Positions 17,170 to 25,830 of a DNA stretch of 64,000 bases are shown in pieces; the stretch's first letter is position 1, and every line of letters begins with the position of its first letter. This DNA comes from JACVRW01 sp963827065 (GTDB taxonomy: Bacteria > Actinomycetota > Thermoleophilia > Solirubrobacterales > Thermoleophilaceae). The translations under genes were made by a program, and so were the position numbers. The notes below the pieces were generated by a model that saw only the letters and a program-made list of their open reading frames with translations, did not search any database and was not told the DNA's origin. The stretch is from the NCBI GenBank assembly GCA_963827065.1, contig CAWGZM010000006.1:124001-188000 (forward strand), read 5' to 3'.

Positions 17170-19568
17170 GCGACCCTGGCGTGCGTGAGGCGCCTCCGCA
17201 TCGTCACGAGCGTGCCGTCGTCCTGGCTCTCGATATTCACGTCGTCCATGAGCCCCTCGATGATCTTGATACCCCGCCCGCGGTGCTCGTCACGCCGATC
17301 GCGCCAATTGCCGCGGTCGCGCACGCTCGCAACGAGGTCGTCGGCCACGAGCGCGGCCTCCACGTCGAAGCTCGCGTCGCCCGGCCCGTAGGCGTGCTCG
17401 ATCGCGTTGCCGGCCGCCTCGCAGACCGTGAGCATGATCTCGTAGGACTCGAGCTCGTCCGCGCCGGCCGCGTGCAGGAAGCGCTCGAGCCGGCGGCGCA
17501 GCAGCCCGAGCGACTCGGGCTCGGCGGGGAGCGACAGGCGGATCGCCTCGGCGGTGGCCGACGAGGGCCGCACGGCGAGGAGCGCCACGTCGTCGCTCGG
17601 CTCGAGCTCGGGAAGCACGGCCGCCAGCACGCGGTCACAGAGCCGCTCGAGGTTGTCGTCCGCCTCGCCCGCGACCTCCGCCAGCTTGTCGAGGCTGTCC
17701 TCGAGCGGCACGCCGCGCCGCTCGACGAGCCCGTCGGTATATAGGAGCAGCGTCGAGCCGGGCGGCACGACGCCTTTCGCCTCCCGGAACACGGCCGGGT
17801 CGGCGGCGCCGATCGGCATCGACCGCCCGCCCTCGAGGAAGCGCGGGCCGTCGGGCGCGAGCAGCAGCGGCGGCGGATGGCCGGCGGCGCTGAAGGTCAC
17901 GTCGCCCGTCTCGCGGTCGAGCACCAGGTAGAGGACCGTGGCCATCGCGTCCTCGCCGCTCGTGACGAGCCGGTTCACGCGCGCCATCACCTCGGCCGGC
18001 GACGACTCGATGAGCCCGTAGGCCCGGAACGCGTTGCGAAGCTGGCCCATCGTCGCCGCGGCGCGCAGCCCGTGTCCGACGACGTCCCCCACGATCAGCG
18101 CCACGCGGCCGTCGGGACGCTCGAGAGCGTCGTACCAGTCCCCGCCGATGGCGGCGCCGTGGCCGGCCGGCAGGTAGCGCGGCACGAGTCCGAGCCCGTC
18201 GATCTGGGGCAGCCGCTCCGGCAGCAGGCTGCGCTGCAGCGTCTCGGCGATCGTGTGCTCGATCTCGTAGACCTCACGGAGCTGCTGCTGCATGAGGATG
18301 CGCTCGTGGATGTCCACGGCGGCGCCGACGTGGCCGACGAAGACGTCGCCCTCGTAGCGCGGCACCCCGCGGTCGACCACCCAGCGGTATTCCCCGCTCC
18401 GGCTCATCAGGCGGTACTCGTACTCCCACGGCTCTCGCGCAGCCAGCGCGGCGTGCCAGGAGTCGAGCATCTTCTCGACGTCCTCGGGGTGCACCCCGAG
18501 CGCCCAGCTCGAGCCGAGCTCCTCGGCCAGCGTGGTCCCCGTGAAGCGCGTCCAGCTCTCGTTCACGAACGTCACGAGGCCGCGCGTGTCGGTCGTCCAG
18601 ATCATCACCGGCGCGCTGTCGGCTAGGTCCCGGAAGCCCGCCTCGGACTCGCGCAGGGCCTCCTCCATCGAGCGCCGCTCGTGAATGTCCGTGGTCGTGC
18701 CGACGTAGCCCGCGAAGTCGCCGTCGGCGAAACGCGGGATGCCGACCTCGAGCACCCAGCGATATCCGCCCGTCGGGGCGTGCATGAGCCGGTACTCGAA
18801 GCGCAGCTCCTCGCGGCGCCGAAAGGCCCGGCGCCAGCGCGTCAGCAGCTCCGCGCGATCGTCCGGATGGGCGCTCATGGCGAACGTGTCGCCGAGCTCC
18901 TCCTCGCGCGCGCGGCCCGTGAAGCGCAGCCAGCCCTCGTTGACGAAGGTCACGCGCGCATCGGCGTCGGTCATCCACATCAGCGCGGGGGTCGTGTCCG
19001 CCAGCTCACGGAAGCGCGCCTCGCTGTCGCGCACGCGGCTTTCGTGGCGGGTTCGCTCGGCCGCGAGCCCGAGCGTGCTCGCGAGCGCGCTGATGAAGTC
19101 GGCGTCGTCCTCGGTGAACGTGCGCGCTTCGCGCGCGTAGACGCCGAGCACGCCGAAGTGGCGCCCGGCCACCCCGATCGGCACGACGAGCGCGCTCGTC
19201 ACGCCCAGATCGCGCTGAACCGCGGACGTCTCGAGGTCCGCCTCCGCGGCGAAGTCCTCGATCGCGACCGGCTCGTCGCGCTCGAGCGCCCGCCGCGAGA
19301 GCTCCTCGGCGTCCGCCCGCAGGACGCCGCCGAGCATGTCGTCCGGGAAACCGTCCGCCGCGCGCACGTGCAGGCTGCGGCCGTCGCTAGTCAGCTCGAG
19401 GACCGAGGCATAGTCGCTGCGCAGCTCGCTTCGCGCGGCTTCCGCTCCAGCCCTGAGCAGCACATCCATGTCCTCGCTCGCGAGCGCACGCCGGCCGAGC
19501 TCGGCCACGGCGGACTGCCGGCTCGCCAGCTGCTCCTCGCGGTGACGGTGGCTGGAGCGGCGCAGCAT
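17166..19568 (-). CDS. GAF-PAS-PAS-PP2C phosphatase fused to RsbW-like HATPase
   Basis: An 800-residue signalling protein. In order: GAF domain (about 20-160), two PAS domains with PAC tails (about 175-295 and 300-420; FVNEGWLRFTGR and FVNESWTRFTGT), SpoIIE/PP2C phosphatase (about 445-640; IGGDWYDAL, VGDVVGHGL, AAGHPPPLLL), and a C-terminal HATPase_c (about 655-790; CEAAGNAIEHAYG, then GRGIKIIEGLMDD). PP2C should dephosphorylate the STAS protein, while the HATPase may phosphorylate it or bind a sigma factor. ATG 19568 is preferred; TTG 19607 would overlap the sigma gene. Confidence 0.9.
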   Translation of the reverse strand: MLRRSSHRHREEQLASRQSAVAELGRRALASEDMDVLLRAGAEAARSELRSDYASVLELTSDGRSLHVRAADGFPDDMLGGVLRADAEELSRRALERDEPVAIEDFAAEADLETSAVQRDLGVTSALVVPIGVAGRHFGVLGVYAREARTFTEDDADFISALASTLGLAAERTRHESRVRDSEARFRELADTTPALMWMTDADARVTFVNEGWLRFTGRAREEELGDTFAMSAHPDDRAELLTRWRRAFRRREELRFEYRLMHAPTGGYRWVLEVGIPRFADGDFAGYVGTTTDIHERRSMEEALRESEAGFRDLADSAPVMIWTTDTRGLVTFVNESWTRFTGTTLAEELGSSWALGVHPEDVEKMLDSWHAALAAREPWEYEYRLMSRSGEYRWVVDRGVPRYEGDVFVGHVGAAVDIHERILMQQQLREVYEIEHTIAETLQRSLLPERLPQIDGLGLVPRYLPAGHGAAIGGDWYDALERPDGRVALIVGDVVGHGLRAAATMGQLRNAFRAYGLIESSPAEVMARVNRLVTSGEDAMATVLYLVLDRETGDVTFSAAGHPPPLLLAPDGPRFLEGGRSMPIGAADPAVFREAKGVVPPGSTLLLYTDGLVERRGVPLEDSLDKLAEVAGEADDNLERLCDRVLAAVLPELEPSDDVALLAVRPSSATAEAIRLSLPAEPESLGLLRRRLERFLHAAGADELESYEIMLTVCEAAGNAIEHAYGPGDASFDVEAALVADDLVASVRDRGNWRDRRDEHRGRGIKIIEGLMDDVNIESQDDGTLVTMRRRLTHARVA

Positions 19569-19590
19569 CGCTCTCAGGCCCCGCCTCCCC

Positions 19591-20382
19591 TCACTCGCCG
19601 TCGGCAAGCGGGTCGCCCTGTAGGCGCGACTTGAGCCGCAGGACGGCCTTCGTATGGAGCTGGCTGACGCGCGACTCGGTCACGCCGAGAACCTCGCCGA
19701 TCTCGCGCAGCGTGAGGTTCTCGTAGTAGTACAGGGCCACCACGAGCTTCTCCCGCTCCGGGAGGCGCGCGATCGCGTCCGCCAGCCGGTCCTTCATCTC
19801 GGTGGTGTCCATCTCCGCGGCGGGATCGAGCGCCTGTGGGTCCTGGATCGTGTCGAGCAGCGAGACCTGGTCGCCCGAGGAGTCGGAGACCGTCCACAGC
19901 TCGTCGAGCGCGACCACCGACGAGTTCGAGATCCGCACGAGCGACTCCTGGAACTCGTCGACCGAGACGCCGAGGCCCTGGGACATCTCCTGGTCGGTGG
20001 GCGCCCGGTGCAGCTGGTGCTCGAGCTTCGCGTTCATCTTCTCGATCTGACGCGCCTTGGTGCGTACGGAGCGCGGCACCCAGTCGAGCGAGCGCAGCTC
20101 GTCGATGATCGAGCCCTTGATGCGGGTGATCGCGAAGGTCTCGAACTTGATCTCGCGCTCAGGCTCGAAGCGCTGGATGGCGGAGATCAGGCCGAGCAGG
20201 CCGTAGGAGATCAGGTCGGCCTCCTCGACGTGCGAGGGAAGCCCGCTCGACATCCGGCCGGCCACGTACTTCACGAGCGGCGCATAGGCGAGGACCAGGC
20301 GCTCGCGCGCCTGCTCGTCCTGGTCGTCCTTATAACGACGCCAGAGGTCCTTGAGCTCGATGGCCTTGAGGTTGCTCTCCAT
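19591..20382 (-). CDS. whiG: FliA/WhiG-family RNA polymerase sigma factor
   Basis: A 263-residue group-3 sigma factor. Region 2 spans about 25-100 (ADLISYGLLGLISAIQRFEP, then KFETFAITRIKGSIIDELR). Region 3 follows, and region 4 spans about 205-255 (LPEREKLVVALYYYENLTLREIG, then VTESRVSQLHTKAVLRLK). The RSLDWVPRSVR segment is diagnostic of FliA/WhiG. In Actinobacteria this sigma controls sporulation or motility genes; no flagellar gene is present here. It lies between xerC (12-base gap) and the PP2C/kinase gene (22-base gap), so all four downstream genes may form one operon. Confidence 0.92.
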   Translation of the reverse strand: MESNLKAIELKDLWRRYKDDQDEQARERLVLAYAPLVKYVAGRMSSGLPSHVEEADLISYGLLGLISAIQRFEPEREIKFETFAITRIKGSIIDELRSLDWVPRSVRTKARQIEKMNAKLEHQLHRAPTDQEMSQGLGVSVDEFQESLVRISNSSVVALDELWTVSDSSGDQVSLLDTIQDPQALDPAAEMDTTEMKDRLADAIARLPEREKLVVALYYYENLTLREIGEVLGVTESRVSQLHTKAVLRLKSRLQGDPLADGE

Positions 20383-20394
20383 TGCGGGCCCTGG

Positions 20395-21300
20395 TCACGC
20401 CCGCGGGTGGGCGCGCGCGTAAACGGTCTTCAGGCGTCTCGACTCTACCCGAGTGTACGTCTGGGTCGTGCCGATAGAGGCGTGCCCCAGAAGCTCTTGA
20501 ATCGCCCGCAAATCGGCTCCTCCCTCGAGTAGATGGGTGGCGAACGAGTGACGCAGGGTGTGCGGCGTGATGCCGGCCCGGCGTGCCTGCAGCCGCAGCC
20601 GGCGGCGGATGTCGGAGGTCGAGAGCCGGCGCCCGCTCTTCGAGAGGAAGAGCGCCTCGCTGTCCCCATTGGCGAGCGCAGGCCGGGCGCGGGCGAGATA
20701 GCGGTCGAGAGCCCGCCAGGCGTGCTCGCCCACGGGAACGACCCGCGTGCGCCCGCCCTTCCCCTCGACGCGCACCTGCTCGGCGTCCGGATCAACGCCC
20801 GTCGTGTCGAGGTTCACGAGCTCCTCGGCCCGCAGCCCGGCTGCGTACGCAAGCTCGAGCATCGCCCGGTCGCGCACGTCGAGCGGCGTCGATGCCGGGA
20901 TCCGCTCGAGCAGATCCGTTACCTCGCCCGGCTTCAGTACGCGCGGGAGGTACTGGTCCTTCTTCGGGCTCGAGACGAGGTCGGCCGGGTTCGCCGAGAG
21001 CTCCCCGCGCTCGACGAGCTGGCGATAGAAGGTCCGGATCGCGGCCAGCTTGCGGGCGACCGTCGACTTGGCCGCCCCGCGCTCGGAGACGACGCCCGCG
21101 AAGTGACGCAGCTCGCGGTGACCCAGCTCGCGCGGCTCGAGCCCTCGCTCCGCCGCCCAGCCGGCCAGCTGAGCGAGGTCGGCGCCGTAGGCGCGGCGCG
21201 TCTTCTCCCCCATGCCGTGGGCAAGCTGCCAGTCGTCAAAGCGCTCGAGCGCACGGCTCCAACTAGCCTCAACGGGGGTGGGTGTCTTCTTCGTCAACAC
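20395..21300 (-). CDS. xerC: XerC/D-type tyrosine recombinase
   Basis: A recombinase of about 301 residues. The N-terminal SAM-like DNA-binding domain spans about 10-95. The catalytic domain shows Arg in AAGLRAEELVNL, Lys in EGKGGRTRVVPV, HTLRHSFATHLLE, LGHASIGTTQ, and the nucleophilic Tyr in TYTRV. Length and motifs match the chromosome-dimer-resolution recombinases rather than phage integrases. Start is uncertain: GTG 21300, TTG 21297 or TTG 21327 all overlap the 5' end of the divergent plus-strand gene. Xer versus paralogue assignment (C or D) rests on context. Confidence 0.85.
   Translation of the reverse strand: MLTKKTPTPVEASWSRALERFDDWQLAHGMGEKTRRAYGADLAQLAGWAAERGLEPRELGHRELRHFAGVVSERGAAKSTVARKLAAIRTFYRQLVERGELSANPADLVSSPKKDQYLPRVLKPGEVTDLLERIPASTPLDVRDRAMLELAYAAGLRAEELVNLDTTGVDPDAEQVRVEGKGGRTRVVPVGEHAWRALDRYLARARPALANGDSEALFLSKSGRRLSTSDIRRRLRLQARRAGITPHTLRHSFATHLLEGGADLRAIQELLGHASIGTTQTYTRVESRRLKTVYARAHPRA
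21264..21269 (+). promoter_or_regulatory. -10 box TAGCCT, leaderless spacing
   Basis: TAGCCT ends exactly eight bases before the GTG at 21278. The same spacing recurs before several other genes in this window, suggesting a leaderless transcript. Confidence 0.45.
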
Positions 21301-21550
21301 GGAGGACGGTCGGGTAGCCACGCGCAATCAGCTCGCGGAGGCCGAGCTCGTCGACGAGTTCGACAAGCCGGTCAATCCCTGGCACCCGATCCAGGGGCCG
21401 AGCGACGCCTCGACCATGTGGTACGCGGTCCTGCGGAAGCGAGAGCGGGGCGTCTTCATCGGCACGCTCTCCCTTCGACACACCGGCCGCCAAGCCTCCC
21501 TCGAAGCACGCGGCTGGGAGGAGATCCCGGTCGCCGAGATCGGGGTCTGA
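21278..21550 (+). CDS. small conserved-looking protein of unknown function
   Basis: A 90-residue protein, GVFFVNTEDGRVATRNQ at the start and SDASTMWYAVLRKRERGVF in the middle. I do not recognise a family. Codons are strongly G/C at the third position, the composition is balanced and globular, and a TANNNT box sits eight bases before the GTG, all arguing for a real gene. Its first 20-50 bases overlap the divergent xerC start region. It is convergent with the L,D-transpeptidase gene across three hairpin repeats. Confidence 0.65.
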   Translation: MGVFFVNTEDGRVATRNQLAEAELVDEFDKPVNPWHPIQGPSDASTMWYAVLRKRERGVFIGTLSLRHTGRQASLEARGWEEIPVAEIGV

Positions 21551-21562
21551 CCCGCGAGCCTC

Positions 21563-21700
21563 AGAAGCCATCGCTCCGCGCCGGGCCGAGCCCGGCGCCT
21601 CGCGCACTAGAAGCCATCGCTCCGCGCCGGGCCGAGCCCGGCGCCTCGCGCACCAGAAGCCATCGCTCCGCGCCGGGCCGAGCCCGGCGCCTCGCGCACT
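21563..21700. repeat. three tandem 46-bp repeats, each holding a perfect hairpin
   Basis: Units at 21563-21608, 21609-21654 and 21655-21700 are identical except for the last base of unit 2. Each contains a 9-bp perfect stem GCGCCGGGC/GCCCGGCGC with a CGA loop. The array fills the gap between two convergent genes and its last bases overlap the L,D-transpeptidase stop codon. It probably works as a multiple bidirectional terminator. There are no spacers, so it is not CRISPR. Confidence 0.9.
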
Positions 21701-22733
21701 ACGCGATGTAGATCGGCGCGCCGACCGGAACCTGGTCGTAGAGCTCGATCACGTCCGGGATCCCCATCCGGATGCAGCCGTGCGAGGCCGCCGTGCCGAG
21801 CGAGTAGGTCTGGTCGGTGCCGTGGATGCCGGCGCCGTCATAGATGCCGAGCCAGCGCGCCTTGAGCGGGTTCTCGGGCACTCCGCCAGGCACGACCGTG
21901 CCGGCTAGGTCGCCCGCCCAGTCGCTGTCGGGAACGCTCCAGGCCGGGTCAACTGCCTTGTTCTGGATGTGGTAGAGCCCCGCCGGGGTGTCGAAGCCGA
22001 GCGCCCCGACCGCCACCGTGTACTGCGTGGCGAGCTGCAGGTCCTTGTAGAGCCGCAGCTGGAAGGCGTTGCGGTCGGCGACGAGGACGACCGGATACTT
22101 GTCGGCCAGCTCGGCCTGAGTGACCTTCGGCTGAATCGTGGCGACCGTGGCCTTCACGCGGCGGGCGACGCCGGGCACGGTCAGCGCCTGGGCGATCCGC
22201 TGCCTGAGCACCTTCCCCTTGACGCGGATGCCGGTCTGCTCCTTGACCGACTCGAGCGACGGGAAGCTGACCTCGGCGTCGCGCGCCGGCTGGTCGAGCT
22301 TGCGCTTCACCCGCCTGACGAGCCTTCTGACCGCCCGCTCCGAGTAGCTGACCCGGGCCGAGACCTGAACGGGCTCCTCGCCGCCCGTGAGGTCGCGGGT
22401 GACGCGGCTGATGATGTTGCCTTCGCGGCTCTCCGCAATCGCCTCGTCGACCATGCCGCCGATGTCCGCAGTCACGCCCGCGTCCTCCGCCGAGAGGTTG
22501 AAGCGCTTGCCCTTGTAGACGACCGCGACCGGCTGCTCGAGCGGCTCCTTGAGGTCGCGGACGAGCACCCGCTGTGCCTGGGCAGTGGTCATACCGCCGA
22601 CGTCCGTGCCCGCCACGGTCACGCCCTCGGCGATGCGATCTTTGCGCGCCGAGTCGTACGCGTACGCGGCGACGGCTCCGCCGACCAAAAGGAGGAGGAG
22701 AACCGCCACAAGGATGAAAGACCTATGCCTCAT
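21699..22733 (-). CDS. L,D-transpeptidase with PG_binding_4-like domains
   Basis: A 344-residue exported or membrane-anchored protein. An N-terminal hydrophobic segment (about 5-25) is followed by VanW-like/PG-binding repeats (about 35-200, e.g. GVTVAGTDVGGMTTAQAQ). The C-terminal YkuD domain has the catalytic HGTDQTYSLGTAASHGCIRM motif with its nucleophilic Cys. It should form 3-3 peptidoglycan cross-links or attach proteins outside the membrane. A -10-like TACACT lies at 22752-22757. The stop codon abuts the hairpin repeat array. Confidence 0.92.
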   Translation of the reverse strand: MRHRSFILVAVLLLLLVGGAVAAYAYDSARKDRIAEGVTVAGTDVGGMTTAQAQRVLVRDLKEPLEQPVAVVYKGKRFNLSAEDAGVTADIGGMVDEAIAESREGNIISRVTRDLTGGEEPVQVSARVSYSERAVRRLVRRVKRKLDQPARDAEVSFPSLESVKEQTGIRVKGKVLRQRIAQALTVPGVARRVKATVATIQPKVTQAELADKYPVVLVADRNAFQLRLYKDLQLATQYTVAVGALGFDTPAGLYHIQNKAVDPAWSVPDSDWAGDLAGTVVPGGVPENPLKARWLGIYDGAGIHGTDQTYSLGTAASHGCIRMGIPDVIELYDQVPVGAPIYIA

Positions 22734-22824
22734 GTGCGGGACCGGTGCATCAGTGTAGGGACAGCTCCGGCGTCTGCCCAGAAATGAAAGGCAGCTTGCG
22801 TGCGGGCGGCGCGGGAAGGTTTTC

Positions 22825-24354
22825 TCAGGCGCCGCGCGCCATCACGGAGTCGATCGCGCTGATCACGCGCGCCCGGTTGGCGTGTTCGCGCTCGTAGTCG
22901 CGCACCGCGCCGAGATCGTCGCGCTCGAGCGACGCGAGCCGCGCGATCACCTCCTCGGCCGCGAGCTCGTCGTAGTGGTCGATCGGGCGCGCCGCCGGCG
23001 TCTCCGGCGCGGCCGGCGGCCGCGCCGCCCGGGAGGCGCGCTCGACCGCGTCCTCGGCGGCCCGGCGGGCACGGCGCTCGGCCTTCTTCGCGCGCTCGGT
23101 CGCCTTGAGGGCCGCCTCCGCCGCCCGGCGCTCCGCCTTCTTGGCGCGCTCGACGGCCCTGGCGGCGGTCTCCTCGGCTTGGCGAGAGCGCTCCTCGGCC
23201 GCGGCGAGCCGGTCCTCCTCGCTCGGGGCACCGTCCTCCTCGTCCGCGATGCTCGTGAGGAGGCGCTGAAGCTCGGCGATCTGGTCGCGGCTGAGCGCTG
23301 AGGCCTGGCCTGTGCCGGAGCGCCTGACGTGCGGGCTCCAGCGCAGGAACTCCTCCACCTCGCGCTCGTAGCGGTAGCGCTCCTGCGCTCCGCGGACGAC
23401 CGGATGCAGGCGCAGGTGCTCACCCAGCTTGAGGACGGCCTCGCGGCTCGTGTGCTGGTAGTGGAAGCCGCAGGCCTTGAAGCGGCGGTTGTCGACCCCG
23501 CGCCCGTAGCGCAGCTGGTTCATCGCCTCGGGCGGGATCCGCACGCCCGCGCGCCGCAGCACCGCCGCCGCGATCCCCGTCCCCCAGGGCGGCAGCACCG
23601 GCGCGTACGGCTTGCCGAGCAGCCCGGCCACCTCGCTCAGCGCGAGCACGCCGTCGCCCGCGACGTTGAAGACGCCCGGCGCGCGCTGCTGGACCGCGTG
23701 CTCGAGCGCGTGTACGACGTCGTCCTCGTGGACGAACTGGTAGCGCGGGTCGAAGCCGAGGATCATCGGCACGGCGGGCAGCGAGAACAGGCCGATGTGC
23801 GAGGTGCGCACGTCCGGCCCCAGCACGTTGGCGAAGCGCAGCACCGAGACCGTGGCCTCGGGATTGCGCTCGGCGAACTCGCCCAGCGCGGACTCCGCCT
23901 CGACGATGTCGCGCTCGATGCCGGTGCGCGGCGGGTGCGGCCGGCTCATCGTCTCGTCGAAGAAGGCCGGGTCGTCCTGCTCGGAGCCGTAGTAGTGGGT
24001 CGAGGACTTGAAGACCACCTTGCGCACGGGCGAGTCCGGCCCGCTGCAGGCGGCGAGGATGTTCATCGTCCCGATCACGTTGTTCTCGTGGGCCTTCGAC
24101 GAGGACGTCGTATTGGAGTCGACCACGAGGCGCGTGTCCACCACCGTGTCGATCTCGGCCGCCTCGACGACGCGCCGCAGCAGCGCATGCTGGGCGCCCA
24201 CCTTCACGTACTCGGTGCGCTCGAGCTCGACCGAGGGCTCCTCGTTGTCGACGCCTATCACCGCCTCGACCTCGGGAAACGCCTCGAGCGCCTGCGCGAG
24301 CCGCCCGCCCCAGTAGGTCGACAGCCCGGTCACGAGTATCCGCCGGGAGTCCAT
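22825..24354 (-). CDS. NAD-dependent epimerase/dehydratase (extended SDR) with coiled-coil tail
   Basis: A 509-residue protein. The N-terminal Rossmann domain (LVTGLSTYWGGRLAQALE) and SDR core run to about residue 330 (FKSSTHYYGSEQDDP, LRFANVLGPDVR). The usual YxxxK lysine is not obvious. Residues of about 370-470 are Ala/Arg/Lys/Glu heptads (repeated RAKKAERRA). It resembles actinobacterial GalE2-like proteins that sit beside an acyltransferase, as here: the ATG starts two bases after the acyltransferase stop. Probably envelope lipid or glycan metabolism (inference). Confidence 0.82.
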   Translation of the reverse strand: MDSRRILVTGLSTYWGGRLAQALEAFPEVEAVIGVDNEEPSVELERTEYVKVGAQHALLRRVVEAAEIDTVVDTRLVVDSNTTSSSKAHENNVIGTMNILAACSGPDSPVRKVVFKSSTHYYGSEQDDPAFFDETMSRPHPPRTGIERDIVEAESALGEFAERNPEATVSVLRFANVLGPDVRTSHIGLFSLPAVPMILGFDPRYQFVHEDDVVHALEHAVQQRAPGVFNVAGDGVLALSEVAGLLGKPYAPVLPPWGTGIAAAVLRRAGVRIPPEAMNQLRYGRGVDNRRFKACGFHYQHTSREAVLKLGEHLRLHPVVRGAQERYRYEREVEEFLRWSPHVRRSGTGQASALSRDQIAELQRLLTSIADEEDGAPSEEDRLAAAEERSRQAEETAARAVERAKKAERRAAEAALKATERAKKAERRARRAAEDAVERASRAARPPAAPETPAARPIDHYDELAAEEVIARLASLERDDLGAVRDYEREHANRARVISAIDSVMARGA

Positions 24355-24356
24355 GC

Positions 24357-25247
24357 TCACCCGAACCAGACCGACCTGCGCGTCGCGAGCATGTCCCAGA
24401 GGTTCTCCTGGATGCGCGCCCGGACCTCGTGGGCCACCGTCTGGACGAGCGCCTTGTCCTCGTGCGAGTCGCCCTCGCCGAACTCGATCGGCTCGAGGAA
24501 GCGCAGCTTGAACTTGGCGGGCAGGTAGCCGAGCATGCCGGCCAGGCCGAAGTGCGGGAAGGTCGGCGTGATCGGGAAGTAGAGCAGGCCCGTGACCCGC
24601 TTCAGCAGGCCGATCTGGGCGAACACCGGGGCCGCCTCCTCCGCCCCGACGACGCACGCGGGCACGATCGGGGTACGGGCGCGCATGGCGGCCTCGACGA
24701 AGCCGCCGCGGCCGAAGCGGCGCAGCCGGTAGCGGTCCTTGTAGAGCTTCGCCGTTCCCTTGCGGCCCTCGGGGAACACGAGCACGAGCTGCTCCTCGTC
24801 GCTCAGCAGCCGGTGCACGTTGGCCGGGTGCGCGGCGACACAGCCGAGCTTCGGCAGCAGGGCGCTGAAGCCCGGGTAGCCCTTGAAGAAGTGCTCGACT
24901 GTGATGTTGAGCGGCCGCGGGTGAGGATGCTCCTCACGGATCGCCTTGGCGAGCATGGCGGCATCCGGCGGCAGCGCACCCGAGTGGTTCGAGACGATCA
25001 GCGCGCCGCCCGTCGAGGGCACGTTCTCGATCCCCTCCACCTCGGCGCGGAACCAGTAGCGATAGAAGAACTCGACGAGCGTCTGGTCGAAGAGGCCCTC
25101 GATCCGCTCCGAGCGACCCCAGTCGTTCAGCCGGCGCTCGGGTTCGACTCCCGGCAGGTGGTCCTTGAGCTGCTCTGCCGGCACGAGCGACCGGACGCCG
25201 GACGTGGGCTCGCGTGGCGAGAGGGGCGTGCGGGTCGACTCAGGCAT
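24357..25247 (-). CDS. lysophospholipid acyltransferase family protein (PlsC-like)
   Basis: A 296-residue acyltransferase. The catalytic motif is the actinobacterial variant SNHSGALPPDAAM (His and Asp separated by six residues). Further motifs are VFPEGRKGTAK and IVPACVVGAEE. It should acylate glycerophosphate or a related lipid acceptor at the membrane. It is transcribed ahead of the epimerase gene with a two-base gap and follows the HAD-nucleotidase gene by 10 bases, giving a three-gene unit from the promoter at 25831-25851. Confidence 0.88.
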   Translation of the reverse strand: MPESTRTPLSPREPTSGVRSLVPAEQLKDHLPGVEPERRLNDWGRSERIEGLFDQTLVEFFYRYWFRAEVEGIENVPSTGGALIVSNHSGALPPDAAMLAKAIREEHPHPRPLNITVEHFFKGYPGFSALLPKLGCVAAHPANVHRLLSDEEQLVLVFPEGRKGTAKLYKDRYRLRRFGRGGFVEAAMRARTPIVPACVVGAEEAAPVFAQIGLLKRVTGLLYFPITPTFPHFGLAGMLGYLPAKFKLRFLEPIEFGEGDSHEDKALVQTVAHEVRARIQENLWDMLATRRSVWFG

Positions 25248-25257
25248 GGCGCCCGAT

Positions 25258-25830
25258 TCAAGCAGAGGGCCCGATCCGCTCGAGCACCGGTTCCAGTTGC
25301 ACGCGCAGGCCGTCCCAGTCGCGCGCGCCGATCACCCCGTCGCGCTCGACGAGCTCCTCGTTCCAGGGGTGCACGATCGTCGCCGGCACGATCCCAGCCT
25401 CCCGCGCCTTGACGATGTTCACCGGGCTGTCGTCCACCAGCACGTCGATGCCGATCTCGGCGCAGCGCGAGACCTTGTCGAAGGAGCAGTGGAGGTCGTC
25501 ATAGGGCAGCCCGATGGCGTCGAGCCAGGACTCGGTGGCGGGGTAGGTGCTCATCCGCCGGTGGCTCGTCACATGGATCCAGTGTCCCTGCTCGTGCCAT
25601 TCGCGGACGGTCTCGACGGCGCCCGGATAGGGGACGCCGGCGGCGATGTTGTCGTCGGAGTGGGTCTCCTCGACGCAGTGGATGACGGCGTCGCGCTCGA
25701 GCACGGTGATGCCCCACTCGCGCTGCTCCTCGTAGGGCAGCTCGATGCCGTAGCGCTCCTTCACCACCCGCTGCAGGAGGTCCCAGTACGGGTGGATAGT
25801 CGAGTCGATGTCCAGCGCGATCCTCGCCAT
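25258..25830 (-). CDS. HAD-superfamily 5'-nucleotidase-like phosphatase
   Basis: A 190-residue HAD protein related to NT5C/YorS nucleotidases. Motif I is IALDIDSTIHPYW (DxDST), motif II WIHVTSHRR, and motif III/IV DVLVDDSPVNIVKA. It should dephosphorylate a nucleotide or sugar phosphate in the cytoplasm. The ATG lies eight bases after a minus-strand TAGGGT box, which fits a leaderless transcript. It is divergent from the alpha/beta hydrolase gene across only 21 bases. Confidence 0.85.
   Translation of the reverse strand: MARIALDIDSTIHPYWDLLQRVVKERYGIELPYEEQREWGITVLERDAVIHCVEETHSDDNIAAGVPYPGAVETVREWHEQGHWIHVTSHRRMSTYPATESWLDAIGLPYDDLHCSFDKVSRCAEIGIDVLVDDSPVNIVKAREAGIVPATIVHPWNEELVERDGVIGARDWDGLRVQLEPVLERIGPSA

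Noticed and set aside
14563..17391. A 942-codon plus-strand open frame antisense to the EF-G-like and STAS genes
   Set aside because: Leu/Arg/Asp/His-rich composition typical of the reverse complement of GC-rich coding sequence; no domain, RBS or promoter.
20395..21300. Integrase of a mobile element
   Set aside because: The protein matches housekeeping Xer recombinases; neighbours are chromosomal regulators and no attachment-site repeats or phage genes were seen.
21563..21700. CRISPR array
   Set aside because: Units are directly adjacent with no unique spacers and no cas genes nearby.
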